From Xylophilus sp. GOD-11R (GTDB taxonomy: Bacteria; Pseudomonadota; Gammaproteobacteria; Burkholderiales; Burkholderiaceae_C), in the NCBI RefSeq assembly GCF_033546935.1, contig NZ_CP137854.1:3968001-4032000 (forward strand): a stretch of 64,000 nt of DNA, given 5' to 3'. The notes below the pieces were generated by a model. The model searched no databases and had not been told where the DNA came from. It worked only from the letters and a program-made list of their open reading frames with translations. Shown here piece by piece: positions 50,953-62,900 of the stretch; position 1 is the stretch's first letter, and every line of letters begins with the position of its first letter. Position numbers and translations under genes: made by a program.

Positions 50953-53067
50953 ATGTCCCGCCCGCTCCCCCCAACGGCCGCCGCCGCCTTCGACGCCCTC
51001 AATGATCGCCAGCGCGAGGCCGTCTGGTTCGGTATCGACGCCCAGGCCGACCTCGCCGCCCCCGGTCGCGCGGCCGGCGGCCCGCTGCTGATCGTCGCCG
51101 GCGCCGGCTCCGGCAAGACCACCACCCTCGCCCACCGGGTCGCCAACCTGGTGCTGCACGGCGCCGATCCGCAACGCATCCTGCTGCTCACGTTCTCGCG
51201 CCGCGCGGCAGTCGACATGGAACGCCGCGTGGGCGGCGTGCTGCAGAAGGTGCTCGGCACCGCCGGCGTGCAGGGCACCACGCCTTCGCTGCCCTGGGCC
51301 GGCACCTTCCACGGCGTCGGCGCACGGCTGCTGCGCGAGCACGCTGTCGCCATCGGCCTCGACGAGAACTTCACCATCCACGACCGGGGCGACGCCGAAG
51401 ACCTGATGGGCATCGTGCGCCACGAGCTCGGTTTTTCCGCCACCGCCCGGCGCTTTCCCATGAAGGGCACCTGCCTGGGCATCTACTCGCGCTGCGTCAA
51501 CACCCGCGCGCCGCTGGCCGAGGTGCTGCGCGACGCCTATCCCTGGTGCGCCGAATGGGAAGCCGAGCTCAAGCGCCTGTTCGGCGCCTACGTCGACGCC
51601 AAGCAGCAGCAGAACATCGTCGACTACGACGACCTGCTGCTCTTCTGGGCCGACATGGCTGCCGACCCCGCCCTGGGCGCCCTGCTCGGCGAGCGATTCG
51701 ACCATGTGCTGGTCGACGAATACCAGGACACCAACCGGCTGCAGGCCGCGATCCTGCTCGGCATCAAACCGCGCGGCGACGGGCTCACCGTGGTGGGCGA
51801 CGACGCGCAGGCCATCTATTCCTTTCGCGGCGCCACGGTGCGCAACATCCTGGACTTTCCCGCGCAATTCCAGCCACCGGCCACCGTCATCGCGCTCGAG
51901 CGCAACTACCGCTCCACCCAGCCGATCCTGCAGGTGAGCAACGCGGTCATCGGCCGCGCCGCCGAGCGCCACGCCAAGCGCCTATGGACCGACAAGGTCT
52001 CCACCCGCCGCAGCGAACTGGTGGTGGTGCCCGACGAGATGCAGCAGGCGCGCTGGGTGGCCGAGCGCACCCTGGCGCTGCGCGAAGGCGGGTTGCGGCT
52101 CACCTCGCAGGCGGTGCTGTTCCGCACCGCCAGCCACAGCGCCGCGGTGGAGCTCGAACTCGCCCGCCGCAACATTCCGTTCGTGAAGTTCGGCGGGCTC
52201 AAGTTCCTGGAAGCCGCGCACGTGAAGGACCTGCTCGCGGTGCTGCGTTTCGCGCAGAACCCGCGCAGCCGGCTGGCGGGTTTCCGGGTGCTGCAGCTGC
52301 TGCCCGGCCTGGGCGCGGCAACCGCCACCCGGCTGCTCGACGCCATGGAAGCCCACGCCGATCCGGCCTCGGTGCTGCTGGCCTGGCAGCCCCGGCCCGG
52401 GCTGGCCGGCGAGTGGCAGGCCTTCGCCACGCTCTACGCCAGCCTGCGCGACGCGCAGCAGGCCGTGTGGCCGGGCGACGCCGAACGCGCACTCGCCTGG
52501 TACCTGCCGCACCTGCAGCGTCTGCACGAAGACGCCGAGCCGCGCCAAGCCGACCTGGAGCAGCTGGTGCGGCTGGCGGCGGCCCACCCGTCGCGCGAGC
52601 GCTTTCTGGCCGAACTCACGCTCGACCCGCCCGAATCCACCAGCGACAAGTCCGGCGTGCCGATGCTCGACGAGGACTACCTCATCCTGTCCACCATCCA
52701 TTCGGCCAAGGGCCAGGAGTGGACCTCGGTGTCGGTGCTCAACGTGGTCGACGGCTGCATTCCCTCGGACATGGCCACCGGCAACAGCGCCGAGATCGAG
52801 GAAGAACGCCGCCTGCTCTACGTCGCCATGACCCGCGCCCGCGAACACCTGCACCTGGTCGTGCCGCACCGCTTCTACGTCACCCAGCAAAGCCGCAACG
52901 GCGACCGCCACCTGTACGCCGCGCGCAGCCGCTTCATCGACGAACGCGACCTGCTCGATTTCGACCAGGTCTTCTGGCCACCACCGCCGGCCGGCGGCGC
53001 CGTACCCAAACCCGCGCCCCGCATGGAAACCGGCGTGCGCGAACGCTCCCGTGCCGCATGGAACTGA
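50953..53067 (+). CDS. UvrD/Rep-family superfamily 1 DNA helicase
   Basis: A 704-residue helicase with the SF1A motif set: LNDRQREAV (Q-motif), GAGSGKTTTL (I), VDEYQDTN (II), VVGDDAQAIYSFRGA (III), LERNYRSTQPIL (IV), STIHSAKGQEWTSV (V) and RRLLYVAMTRARE (VI). It is about 70 residues longer than typical Rep/UvrD cores only in the 2B region and lacks an extra C-terminal nuclease domain. Its stop lies inside the ferredoxin gene start, so the pair is coupled. Specific repair or replication role is not determined. Confidence 0.93.
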   Translation: MSRPLPPTAAAAFDALNDRQREAVWFGIDAQADLAAPGRAAGGPLLIVAGAGSGKTTTLAHRVANLVLHGADPQRILLLTFSRRAAVDMERRVGGVLQKVLGTAGVQGTTPSLPWAGTFHGVGARLLREHAVAIGLDENFTIHDRGDAEDLMGIVRHELGFSATARRFPMKGTCLGIYSRCVNTRAPLAEVLRDAYPWCAEWEAELKRLFGAYVDAKQQQNIVDYDDLLLFWADMAADPALGALLGERFDHVLVDEYQDTNRLQAAILLGIKPRGDGLTVVGDDAQAIYSFRGATVRNILDFPAQFQPPATVIALERNYRSTQPILQVSNAVIGRAAERHAKRLWTDKVSTRRSELVVVPDEMQQARWVAERTLALREGGLRLTSQAVLFRTASHSAAVELELARRNIPFVKFGGLKFLEAAHVKDLLAVLRFAQNPRSRLAGFRVLQLLPGLGAATATRLLDAMEAHADPASVLLAWQPRPGLAGEWQAFATLYASLRDAQQAVWPGDAERALAWYLPHLQRLHEDAEPRQADLEQLVRLAAAHPSRERFLAELTLDPPESTSDKSGVPMLDEDYLILSTIHSAKGQEWTSVSVLNVVDGCIPSDMATGNSAEIEEERRLLYVAMTRAREHLHLVVPHRFYVTQQSRNGDRHLYAARSRFIDERDLLDFDQVFWPPPPAGGAVPKPAPRMETGVRERSRAAWN

Positions 53068-53381
53068 AGCCAGCCGCCGCTGCCACGACCTTCACCCTGC
53101 GCGTGGAGCCGCAGGGCTGGCAGGCGCTCGCCCCCGCCGATGTGCCGCTGCTGCTGGCCGCCGAGCGCGCCGGTATCGACATGCCGAGCTCCTGCCGCAA
53201 CGGCACCTGCCGGGCCTGCCTCTGCCTCAAGACTTCCGGCGAGGTGACCTACCGCATCGACTGGCCGGGTCTGAGCCGCGACGAGAAGATCGAGGGCTAC
53301 GTGCTGCCTTGCGCGGCCTACGCGCTGAGTGATGTGGTGCTGCAGCAGCCAGCGGCGCGCCGGGCCGGCCCGACGCGCTGA
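53058..53381 (+). CDS. 2Fe-2S ferredoxin, plant-type
   Basis: A 107-residue ferredoxin. Cluster ligands are Cys-x4-Cys-x2-Cys in SSCRNGTCRACLC and a fourth Cys in VLPCAAY. The C-terminal tail is basic. Its ATG (53058) is within the helicase gene and overlaps it by 10 bp, a tight arrangement. It is small, of the kind that donates electrons to oxygenases, and could serve the Rieske proteins upstream, though those have their own reductase-linked cluster. It converges on cyanase 7 bp away. Confidence 0.9.
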   Translation: MELKPAAAATTFTLRVEPQGWQALAPADVPLLLAAERAGIDMPSSCRNGTCRACLCLKTSGEVTYRIDWPGLSRDEKIEGYVLPCAAYALSDVVLQQPAARRAGPTR

Positions 53382-53388
53382 AGGCGGC

Positions 53389-53832
53389 TCAGTAAGTCTT
53401 GTACGGCAGGAACTTGCCCGACAGCACCACCCGCACCCGGTCGCCCTTGGGGTCGTTCTGGCGCTGCAGGTCCATCGAGAAATCGATGGCGCTCATGATC
53501 CCGTCGCCGAACTCCTCGTGGATGAGTTCCTTGATCGTGGTGCCGTACACGTTCACCAGCTCGTACCAGCGGTAGATGAGCGGATCGGTCGGCACGGCCG
53601 ACGGCAGCGAGCCCTTGTAGGGCACGACCTGCAGCCACTTCCTGTCGTCCTCGCTCAGGTCGAAGATGCCGCCCACGATGTCGGCCTGCTCGGCCGTCAG
53701 CGTCATCTGGCCCAGGCAGGCCGCGGTGGTCCATTCCTTCGACAGCCCGACCTTCTCGGCGACGCTCGCCCAGCTGATGCCCTTCAACACCTTGGCGGTG
53801 ATGATCTTTTCGGTAACGTCGTTGCGGCTCAT
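53389..53832 (-). CDS. cynS: Cyanate hydratase (cyanase)
   Basis: A 147-residue enzyme of family length. The catalytic residues are present at the expected relative positions: Arg88 and Glu91 in YRWYELVN and Ser114 in GIMSAIDF. It converts cyanate and bicarbonate to ammonia and CO2 as a decamer, detoxifying cyanate and releasing nitrogen. The N-terminal helix-turn-helix-like part (VLKGISWASVAEKVG) is normal for the family. It is a single gene with no CynT or transporter beside it. Confidence 0.97.
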   Translation of the reverse strand: MSRNDVTEKIITAKVLKGISWASVAEKVGLSKEWTTAACLGQMTLTAEQADIVGGIFDLSEDDRKWLQVVPYKGSLPSAVPTDPLIYRWYELVNVYGTTIKELIHEEFGDGIMSAIDFSMDLQRQNDPKGDRVRVVLSGKFLPYKTY

Positions 53833-53910
53833 GGCGAATGGCTCCTGTGGCCGAGTGGCGAAGCAAGAGCCTTGCCAGTGATCAGCCGGCGCTCGACGCG
53901 GCCGCAGCCA

Positions 53911-53938
53911 GAAAACAAACGCCCCTCGCGGGGCGTTT
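53911..53938 (-). terminator. Intrinsic terminator of the large DUF11-repeat gene
   Basis: AAACGCCCC (53917-53925) pairs with GGGGCGTTT (53930-53938) around a TCGC loop. Read on the minus strand the stem is followed by GTTTTC. It lies 22 bp past the stop of the large gene and also separates it from cyanase. Confidence 0.75.
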
Positions 53939-53959
53939 GGCATGGGCGGCGCGCCGGGC

Positions 53960-56900
53960 TCAGCGTCCGGGCAGGCGTTGGGGCACGAGTTGCCCGGGCG
54001 GCGTGCGCGGGGTGCGGTCGGACTCGAAGCGCAGGCCGAAATCGGGTTGGCGCTGCTTCGGATCGTTTTCCACGCTCTCCAAGGCGCGGGCGCGTTGGAG
54101 GATCTCCTCGCGCTGCGTTGCACTGCAGGCCTGCACCGCGAAGTCGGCCCGGTGCAGCTCGCCGTTCTTCAGGTCCACGAACAGGCTGCCGGCATCACCT
54201 GCGTTGCGGTTGGAGGTCGCCAGCATGGTCGAGCCTGCGGGCAGGCTCGCCGGGTCGACCCGCATCGCGTGGGTGATGGGGCGCATGCCGCAAATGCTGA
54301 AGTTGCCGTTCATGTCGGTGGTGATGTTGGTGCCGTCCTCCAGGTAGACCTTGGCCTGCGGAATGCCGATGTCCCGGTCGCCGTTTTGCTCGCCGTTGCC
54401 GTCGCAGTCGGTGAAAACCTTGCCCAGGATGCAAGCGTCGGTGGTGAACACACCGCCGGTGACCTCCACCGCGCTGCGCGCCTCGCCCGAGGCCAGGCCG
54501 TTGCTGGAGCGGGCGCGGGCATGGTTGACGCCGGTGCCGCGCTGCGCGCCGATGCCGATGCGCACCCGGTAACTCAGCTCGGCATGTTCGCGCGAGGGCA
54601 GATCGCCCACGGCGATGCTCATCACCGGGCCGCTGGCGCCACCAGGGTCGGGCAACTTCACCACCGCACCGGCTGCGCCATGGCGCATCGTCAGGGTGCC
54701 GGGTACATACCGGAAGCCCGCGGGCAGGCGGTCCTCGACCACGACGTCGCGGGCCACGCCCTGGCCCGGATAGGCCACGGTCACGGCGTAGACCACCGTG
54801 TCGCCGATGGCAGCCTGCTGGCGGCTGGCCGTCTTGGCGATGGTCATGCCGACGCCGCCGCCGACCACGGCGGCCGGCGCGACGGCGCAGGCCTCGGAGT
54901 CGGTGCACTGGCCGTCGGGCTGCGGGGCGGCTCCGCCATCGCGGCCCACCGAGGCGGGGACGGTCACTTGCGAGCCACTGAGCGCATCGGTCGGCCGCAC
55001 GGTCACGCTCACCACCGACGACCCACCGCGCGGGGCGATCTGGCCGCCGGCGAAATCGCAAGTCACGAGCTGGGCCGCATCGATCGCGCAGTGCCAGTGT
55101 TCGCCCTCGCCGCCACGGTAGGTCATGCCCGCGGGCAGCTGCAGCTTGACCTGGGCGCGGATGGCGGCGCCCGAGCCGTTGTTGGTGACGGTGACGGTGT
55201 AGGCCGAGTCCTGGTCCACCGTCAATGCAGGCGTGGGCGGTGAGATCCGGATGCTCAGCGCCACGCCGTTGGCTACGCCCGCAGGCGGCGAGACCGCGCA
55301 GGCGCTGGTATTGGTGCATCCGGCGCCAGGCGCGGGTGCGGCGCCGCTGTCCTGCCCGACGGAAGTGGCCAGGCTCACCTGCTGGTCGGCCAGCGCCAGT
55401 TGTGGCAACACGGCCAGCGTCGCGGTGGTGGAGGCGCCCGGCTGCAGGGTGCCGGTGAAGTCGCAGGCCAGCAGGTGCGCGGCGTCTTCCGCACAGGTCC
55501 AGCCGGTGCCCGTGACACGCTGGTAGGCCAGGGCCTCGGGCAGCTGGACCTTGACATGGGCGCCGCTGTCGGGGCCGCTGCCGTGGTTGGTCACGGTGAG
55601 CGTGTAGGCCGACTCCATGCCCACCACCAGGCCCGGCGTGGGCCCGGCGATGGTGATGCCGAGCGCGATGCCGCTGCCCACCACCGCCGAGGGCACGTTG
55701 GTGCAGGCTTCGGGATCGGTGCATCCCGTGCCTGGCTCGGGCGCGGGGCCGCCGTCCTCGCCAATGGAGCCGCCAGGGCCCACGGGCTCGCCGGTGGCCG
55801 CGGGTGTGGGCCGTACCGTCAGCGCCACGGTCGTGCTGCCGCCTGCCGGGGCGATGCTGCCGGCGTAGTCGCAGGTGACCAGATTGGTGGCGTCGGCCGC
55901 GCAGCGCCAGCCGGTGCCGATGCCCGAGCGGAACTCCACCGTCTTCGGGAACCGTACCTTGGCCTGGGCCGTGGGCGAGGGCCCGGTGCCACGGTTGGTG
56001 GCTGTGAGGGTGTAGACCGAATCGGCGCCCACGGCCAAGGCGGGCACCGGCGCGGACAGCCGGATCGAGAGCGCGATGCCGCTACCCACGGTGGAGGCGG
56101 TGGCAGTGGCGCAGGCAACGCGATCGGTGCAGGTCGCCCCGGGCGTGGGCGCGCTTGCGCTGCCATCGTTCCTGCCGACCGAGGCCGAGGGCGCCACGCG
56201 GGTGCCGGAGGCCGCGGCGTCGGGGCGCACCGTCAGCGTGGCCGCACTGTGCGCACCGGCGGCGATGGCTCCGCTGAACACGCAAGACACCAGATGGGCC
56301 TCATCGGCCGCGCAAGTCCATCCAGCTCCCGACACCGTGCGGTAGTCCACGCTGGCGGGCAACTGGACCTTCACATGCGCGCCGCTGTCGGGCCCGGTGC
56401 CGTGGTTGGTGACGGTCACGGTGTAGAGGGAATCCACGCCCACGACCAGCGCAGGAGCCGGCCCGGCAATGGCGATGCCCAGCGAGATGCCGTTGCCCAC
56501 CACCACCGACGGCGCGGTGATGCAGGCGGTGGGGCTGGTGCATGACGCGCCGGGATCGGGCGCCTGCCCCCCGCCCTCGCCGACCGAGCCGCCGGGGGCG
56601 ACCGTCTCGCCGTTCGCGCCGGTGTCCGGCCGCACGGTCAGGGCCACGGCGGTGGTACCGCCGGCCGCCGCGATGCTGCCGCTGTACTGGCAGGTGACGA
56701 GGTGGGCCGCGTCGGCCGAGCAACTCCAGCCGGTGCCGCTGGCCGAGCGATAGGCCACGCTCGCGGGCAGCTTGACCTTGGCCTGTGCCGTGGGCGCCGG
56801 GCCGGTGCCGTTGTTGGTGACCGTGAGCATGTAGACCGAATCGGCACCGACCGCGAGGGTCGGCACCGGCGATGACAAGCGGATCGACAAAGCGATGCCG

Positions 56901-59900
56901 CTGCCCACGGTAGAGGCCGAGGCCGTCGTGCAGGCGATGGTGTCGGTGCAGGAAGACCCGGGCGCAGGCGCTTGTTCGCTGCCCTTGCCGACGGAGGCCG
57001 GTGGCGCCACGCTGGTGCCCGAGGCCGAGGCAGCGGGCTTGACCGTGACCGCGACCGCCGTGTTGGCGGCAGCCGCGATCGTGCCGGTGAAGTCACAGGA
57101 CAGCAGGTTGTCGGCATTGGCCGCGCAGGTCCAGCCGTTGCCGGACGCCGAGCGATAAGCCACGCTCGCCGGCAACTGCAGCTTGACGTGTGCCGCGCCC
57201 GCCGGGCCGCTGCCGTGGTTGGTGACGGTGATGGTGTAGGCCGAGTCCACGCCCACGACCAGCGCCGGCGCAGGCCCGGCGATGGCGATACCCAGCACGA
57301 TGCCGCTGCCCACCACCACCGCCGGTGCGGTGGTGCAGGCGGTGGTGCTGGTGCACGACGAACCCGGGTCGGGCGCCTGGCCGCCGCCCTCGCCGATCGT
57401 GCCGCCGGGAGCGATCGTCTCGCCGGTCGAGCCGGTGTTCGGCCGCACGGTCAGCGCGGCAGCGGCCGTGCCGCCGCCAGCCGCGATGCTGCCGCTGTAG
57501 TTGCAGGTCACCAGATTGGCAGCGTTGGCCGCGCAGCTCCAGCCGGTGCCGCTGGCCGAGCGGTAGGCCAGGCTCGTGGGCAGCTGGACCTTGGCCTGGG
57601 CCGTGGGTGCCGGGCCGGTGCCGTTGTTGGTCGCCGTCAGGGTGTAGACCGAGTCGGCGCCGACCGCCAGCGCAGGCGCGGGCGAAGACAGGCGGATCGA
57701 CAACGCGATGCCGCTGCCCACTGTGGATGCGGTGGCCGTGGCGCAGGCGACCGTGTCGGTGCAGGTGGTGCCCGGCGTTGGCGCCTGGGTGGTGCCGTCG
57801 GCCTTGCCGACCGAAACCGCCGGCGCCACGCTGGTGCCCGAAGCCTCCGCCGCGGGTTTGAAGGTCAGGCGAACCGCGCTGCTCGCACCTGCTGCGATGG
57901 TGCCGGCGAAAGCGCAACTCAGCTCCTGCGGCGTGCCGACACCGGTCACGCCGACCGCCACGTTCGTGGCGGCGCTGCAGGTCCAGCCCACGCCGGTGAC
58001 CGAGCGATACGCCATGGACTGGGGCAGGCGCATCTTGATGTGCGCCCCGCTGTCGGAGCCGGTGCCGTGGTTGGTGACCGTGGCGGTCCAGGTGGAGTCC
58101 ACGCCCACGACCAGGGCCGGCGTGGGCCCCGCGATGGCGATGCCCAGCGAGATGCCGCTGCCCACGGTGACCGAAGGCGCGGTGGTGCAGGCCGTGGCAC
58201 TGGTGCAGCCCGGCCCCGGGTCGGGCGCCTGTCCCCCGCCGTCGCCTACCGAGCCACCGGGCGCGACCGTCTCGCCGGTGCTGCCGGCGGCCGGCCGCAC
58301 GGTGATGGAGGCCACCGCCGTGCCGCCCGCGGCCGCGATGCTGCCGCTGTAGTTGCAGGTGAGCAGGTTGCTCGTGTTGGCCGAGCAGCTCCAGCCGGTG
58401 CCGCTGGCCGAACGGTAGGCCACGTCCGTGGGCAGCTTGACCTTGGCTTGCGCGGTGCTGGCCGGGCCGGTGCCGTTGTTGGTGACGGTGAGCGTGTAGA
58501 CCGAGTCCGCCCCCACGGCCAGCGTGGGCACCGGGCTCGACAGGCGGATCGACAGCGAGATGCCGCTGCCGACGGTGGCCGCCGCAGCGGTGGCGCAAGC
58601 GGTCGTGTCGGTACATGTGGTGCCGGGCGCGGGCGCCTGGTCGCTGGCCTTGCCTACCGAGGCCGGCGGCGCCACGCTCGTGCCTGCAGCGGCCGTGGCC
58701 GGGCGCACCGTGACGGTCACAGCCGTGTGAGCGGCCGCCGCGATGGTGCCGTTGAAGTCGCAGGACACCAGATTGGCCGCATTGGCCGAGCAGCTCCAGC
58801 CCGTGCCGCTGGCCGATTGGTACGCCACGCTGGCCGGAAGTTGCAATTTGACGTGTGCTGCGCTGGCCGCGCCACTGCCGTGGTTGGTGACGGTGAGGGC
58901 ATAGGCCGAGTCCACGCCCACGACCAGGGCCGGCGTGGGCCCCGCGATGGCGATGCCCAGCGAGATGCCGCTGCCCACGGTGACCGAAGGCGCGGTGGTG
59001 CAGGCCGTGGCACTGGTGCAGCCCGGCCCCGGGTCGGGTGCCTGCCCCCCGCCGTCGCCTACCGAGCCACCGGGCGCGACCGTCTCGCCGGTGCTGCCGG
59101 CGGCCGGCCGCACGGTGATGGAGGCCACCGCCGTGCCGCCCGCGGCCGCGATGCTGCCGCTGTAGTTGCAGGTGAGCAGGTTGCTCGTGTTGGCCGAGCA
59201 GCTCCAGCCGGTGCCGCTGGCCGAACGGTAGGCCACGTCCGTGGGCAGCTTGACCTTGGCTTGTGCGGTGCTGGCCGGGCCGGTGCCGTTGTTGGTGACG
59301 GTGAGCGTGTAGACCGAGTCCGCCCCCACGGCCAGCGTCGGCACCGGGCTCGACAGGCGGATCGACAGCGAGATGCCGCTGGCCACGGTGCTCTTGTCGG
59401 CAGTGGCACAGGCCACCGTGTCGGTACAGCCCGAGCCCGGCGTGGGCGGCTCCGCACTGCCGCCTCCCCGGCCTACCGAGACGTCGGGCGCCAGGGTGAT
59501 GCCAGCTGCCTCTGTCTTCGGCTGCACGGGTATCTGCACGACGGTGGTGTTGCTGCCCGGCGCGATGGTGCCGGTGTAGTCGCAGAAGAATTCGTGCGGC
59601 TCGGTGGCCGGCAATGGCGCAAGGGTCGCGGCGGGCCTGCAAGCCCAGCCGCTGCCCGCGCGGGCCGTGCCGTAGGCCACGCTGCCCGGCATCCGCATCT
59701 TGATGCGCGCACCGTTGGCAGCTCCGGTGCCATGGTTGGTCACCGTCAGGGAATAGAACGAACTCACCCCCACGGCCGGCGCCGGGCTGGGGCCGGTGAT
59801 GGCAATGCCCAGCGAGATGCCGCTGCCCACCGCATAGGTGGCACTGGCGCAGTGGGCCGTGTCGGTACAGCCGCTCGGCGCCGGTGGCGGGGCGCTGCCG

Positions 59901-62900
59901 GTGCCCACCGAATAGCCCACGGTGACGTCCTTGCCTGCCACCGAGGCGTCGGGCTTGAGGCGCCACTGCAAGGTGGTGCTGGCCCCGGGCGCAATGCTGC
60001 CCGAGAAGCTGCAGGGCACGATGCCGGCCGAGGCAGCCGAGCAGGTCCAACCCGTGCCGCTGCTGCCTTCCAGGGCCACGCCGGTGGGCAGCAGCAGCTT
60101 GGCGCTGCCCGCGCTGGCCGTGGCGTCGCCTCCGTTGGACAGGGTGGCGGTCACGGTGGAGATCGCGCCAACGGCCAGCGCGGGCGAGGGCTGCGAGATG
60201 GCCAGCCGCAGGTCGGCCAGCACGAACTTGTAGCCCGCCGGGCTGGTGGTATAGCGGCTGGCGCCGATAGTGAAACTGCCGGCCACGGCGTTGCCCGCGA
60301 CCGAAACCGCCGTGCTTCGGGTGCCCGGTTTGGTGCTGGTCGCGTCGACATGGCAGGTGCCGTCGAGGCCGGTCACGCAACTGCCGGCCACGCCGACGCC
60401 CGCGCCCAGGTTCACCTCCGGGGTGGCAGCGAAGGTGACGGCCTGCCCGCCGACTGCCTTGTCGGCGTCGTCGCGCACCATGGCCTCGATGCGGTTGGTG
60501 GCGCTGCCGTCGGCCAGTTGGCCATCGGTAACCATGCGCACGCCCGAGTGCGACGCCTGCGGGGGCGGAATGGTCACGCAGGCGCTCGATCCGCTGCCGC
60601 TGGTGACGGTCACGTTGGTCGTGCTCGAGATGTTCGTAGAGCTGTTGGTGAACGCCGTGGGGTTGCTGGTGCAGTTGCCGTTGGTAGAGCCACTGCGGTT
60701 GGTGACCGCCACGGTCACCGTGCAGGAGCCGCCGGCCGGCACGGCGACGCCGGCGACCTGGATGGTGCTGCCGCTGGCAGTGGCCGTGACCACGCCGCTG
60801 GTCTTGGCGTTGCTGCAAGTACCGCCGATGGCCGGTGTGGCCGCCACCATCAGGCTGGTGGGCAGTGTGTCGGTGAAGCTCGCCGAGGCGGCCAGGGTGG
60901 TGGCCGGGTTGGTCAGCGTCAGCACCACATTGGTGGTGCCACCCGAGGAGAAGCTGCTGGGGTTGAAGGACTTGGCCAGGCTGGCAGTCGCCGCCACGAA
61001 GCCGTAGCTCACCGGGCTGGCCGTGTAGCTGGCCCCCGACACGGTGAAGGCGTTGGCCACCGCACCGGCGGCCAGCGAGACGGCCGTGGACTTGCTGCCC
61101 ACCGTCGTGCTCTTGGCCGACACCGAACACAGGCCGGTCGTGGCCGCCGTGGTGCAGGTCGCGGCCGCGCCGACACCGGCGCCCAGGTTCACGCCGGGCG
61201 TGGCGGCGAAGGTCACGACCTGCCCGCCAACCGGCGTGCCGGCGTCGTCGCGCACCATCACCTCGAGCACGTCGGCCGAACTGCCATCGGCGAGCTGGCT
61301 GTTGGTCGTCACCCGCACGCCGGACTTGGCGGTGGCCGCCGGCGGAATGGTCACGCAGGCGCTCGACGATGTGCCACTGGCCACCGTCACCCCGGTCATG
61401 CCCGAGATGTTGCTTGCGCTGTTGGTGAATGCCGTGGGGTTGCTGGTGCAGTTGCCGTTGGTAGAGCCGCTCTTGTTGGTGACCGCCACGGTCACCGTGC
61501 AGGAGCCACCGGCGGGTACGTTGACGCCGGCGACCTTGATGGTGCCGCCGCCGGCGGTCGCCGTGACCACGCCGGTCGAGGTGGCGTTGGAACAGGTGCC
61601 GCCGATGGCCGGTGTCGCCGCCACCATCAGGCTGGCGGGCAGCGTGTCGGTGAAGCTGGCCGAAGCGGCCAGCGTGGTGGCCGGGTTGGTCAGGGTCAAC
61701 ACCACGTTGGCGGTGGCGCCCGAGGAGAAGCTGCTGGGACTAAAGGATTTGGCCAGGCTGGCGGTGAGCGCGACGAAGTCGAAGCCCGCTGGGCTGGGTT
61801 TGTAAGAGTTGCCGCCGGCGGTGAAAGTGCCGGCAAGCGCGATGCCCCCGACGGTGACCGCGCTTTTCTTGCTGCCGCCGCTAATGCTCGACGAGGTGGC
61901 ATCGACCCGGCAAAGTCCGGTGGCCGCAGTGGTGCAACTGCCCGCCGAGCCACGTGTGCTGCCATCGAAGGCGACATCGGCACCCGGTGATGCGAAGGCG
62001 ACGCTGGTCGAACCGACGGGATTGTTGTTGGCATCGCGGATCAGCACTTCGAGCACGTCGGTTTTCACGCCGTCGGCTATCGCGCTGTTGGTGACCACGC
62101 GTACGCCCGATCCGGCGGCCGATGCCGCTCCCGCGATGAAGTTGTAGCTGAGCGTGCCGATGGCAGAGCCGCCGACGGAGACGGAGCTGGAATAGCTCGC
62201 TGCCACGGTACTCGTGGCTTTGACACTGCAGACGCCGCTGGTGTCGGTGGAGCATGTGCCCGCTGCGCCATAGGCGCCGCTGCCGAATCGCACGCCGGAC
62301 GTCGCGGCGAACGTGACGGTGGCGCCCGGAACGGCGTAGTTGCTACTGTCGCGGATGGTGGCCTGCAATACGTCGGCGGCGCTACCGTTGGCGATCTGTC
62401 CGTTGGTGGTGACCGCGATACTGGACTTGCCCGCGCTCGGTTCCAGGGCGACGAAGTTGTAGCTGAGCGTGCCCAGCTTCACGCTGCCCGCGCTGACCTG
62501 GCTGGAGTAGCTGGCAGCCTTGGTGGAGGTGGCGTCGACGCTGCAACTGCCGTTGGCGTCGGTGGTGCAACTGCCCGCCGCCCCTGTGGTGCCCGAGCCG
62601 AACTTCACGCCCGAGGTGGCGGCGAAGGTGACGCTGGTGTTGGCGATCGGGCTGTTGGCCGCATTGCGGATGGTGGCGCTGAGCACATCCGAGGAGACGC
62701 CGTTGGCAGATTGACCGTTGCGGGTGACGCTGACGCTGGAGTTGGCGGCCGCCGGACCGAGGGCGACAAAACTGTAGTTGACGTTGCCGATGGTGAACAG
62801 TGAGGTGCTCACGCTCGTTGAAAAAGTACCGGCGGCCGTACTGGCCTTGCTGACGGTGCACTTTCCGTTGGAATCGGTAGTGCACGATCCGATCCCGGAA

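Noticed and set aside
57093..61130. 1,345-codon second minus-strand frame inside the giant gene
   Set aside because: A frame-shifted reading of the same repeats, low in hydrophobic residues and with no start signal.
56972..61990. 1,672-codon open frame on the plus strand across the repeat gene
   Set aside because: It is antisense to the DUF11 repeats and exists because G/C-rich third positions lack stops on the opposite strand; its composition is Arg/Gly/Ala only.
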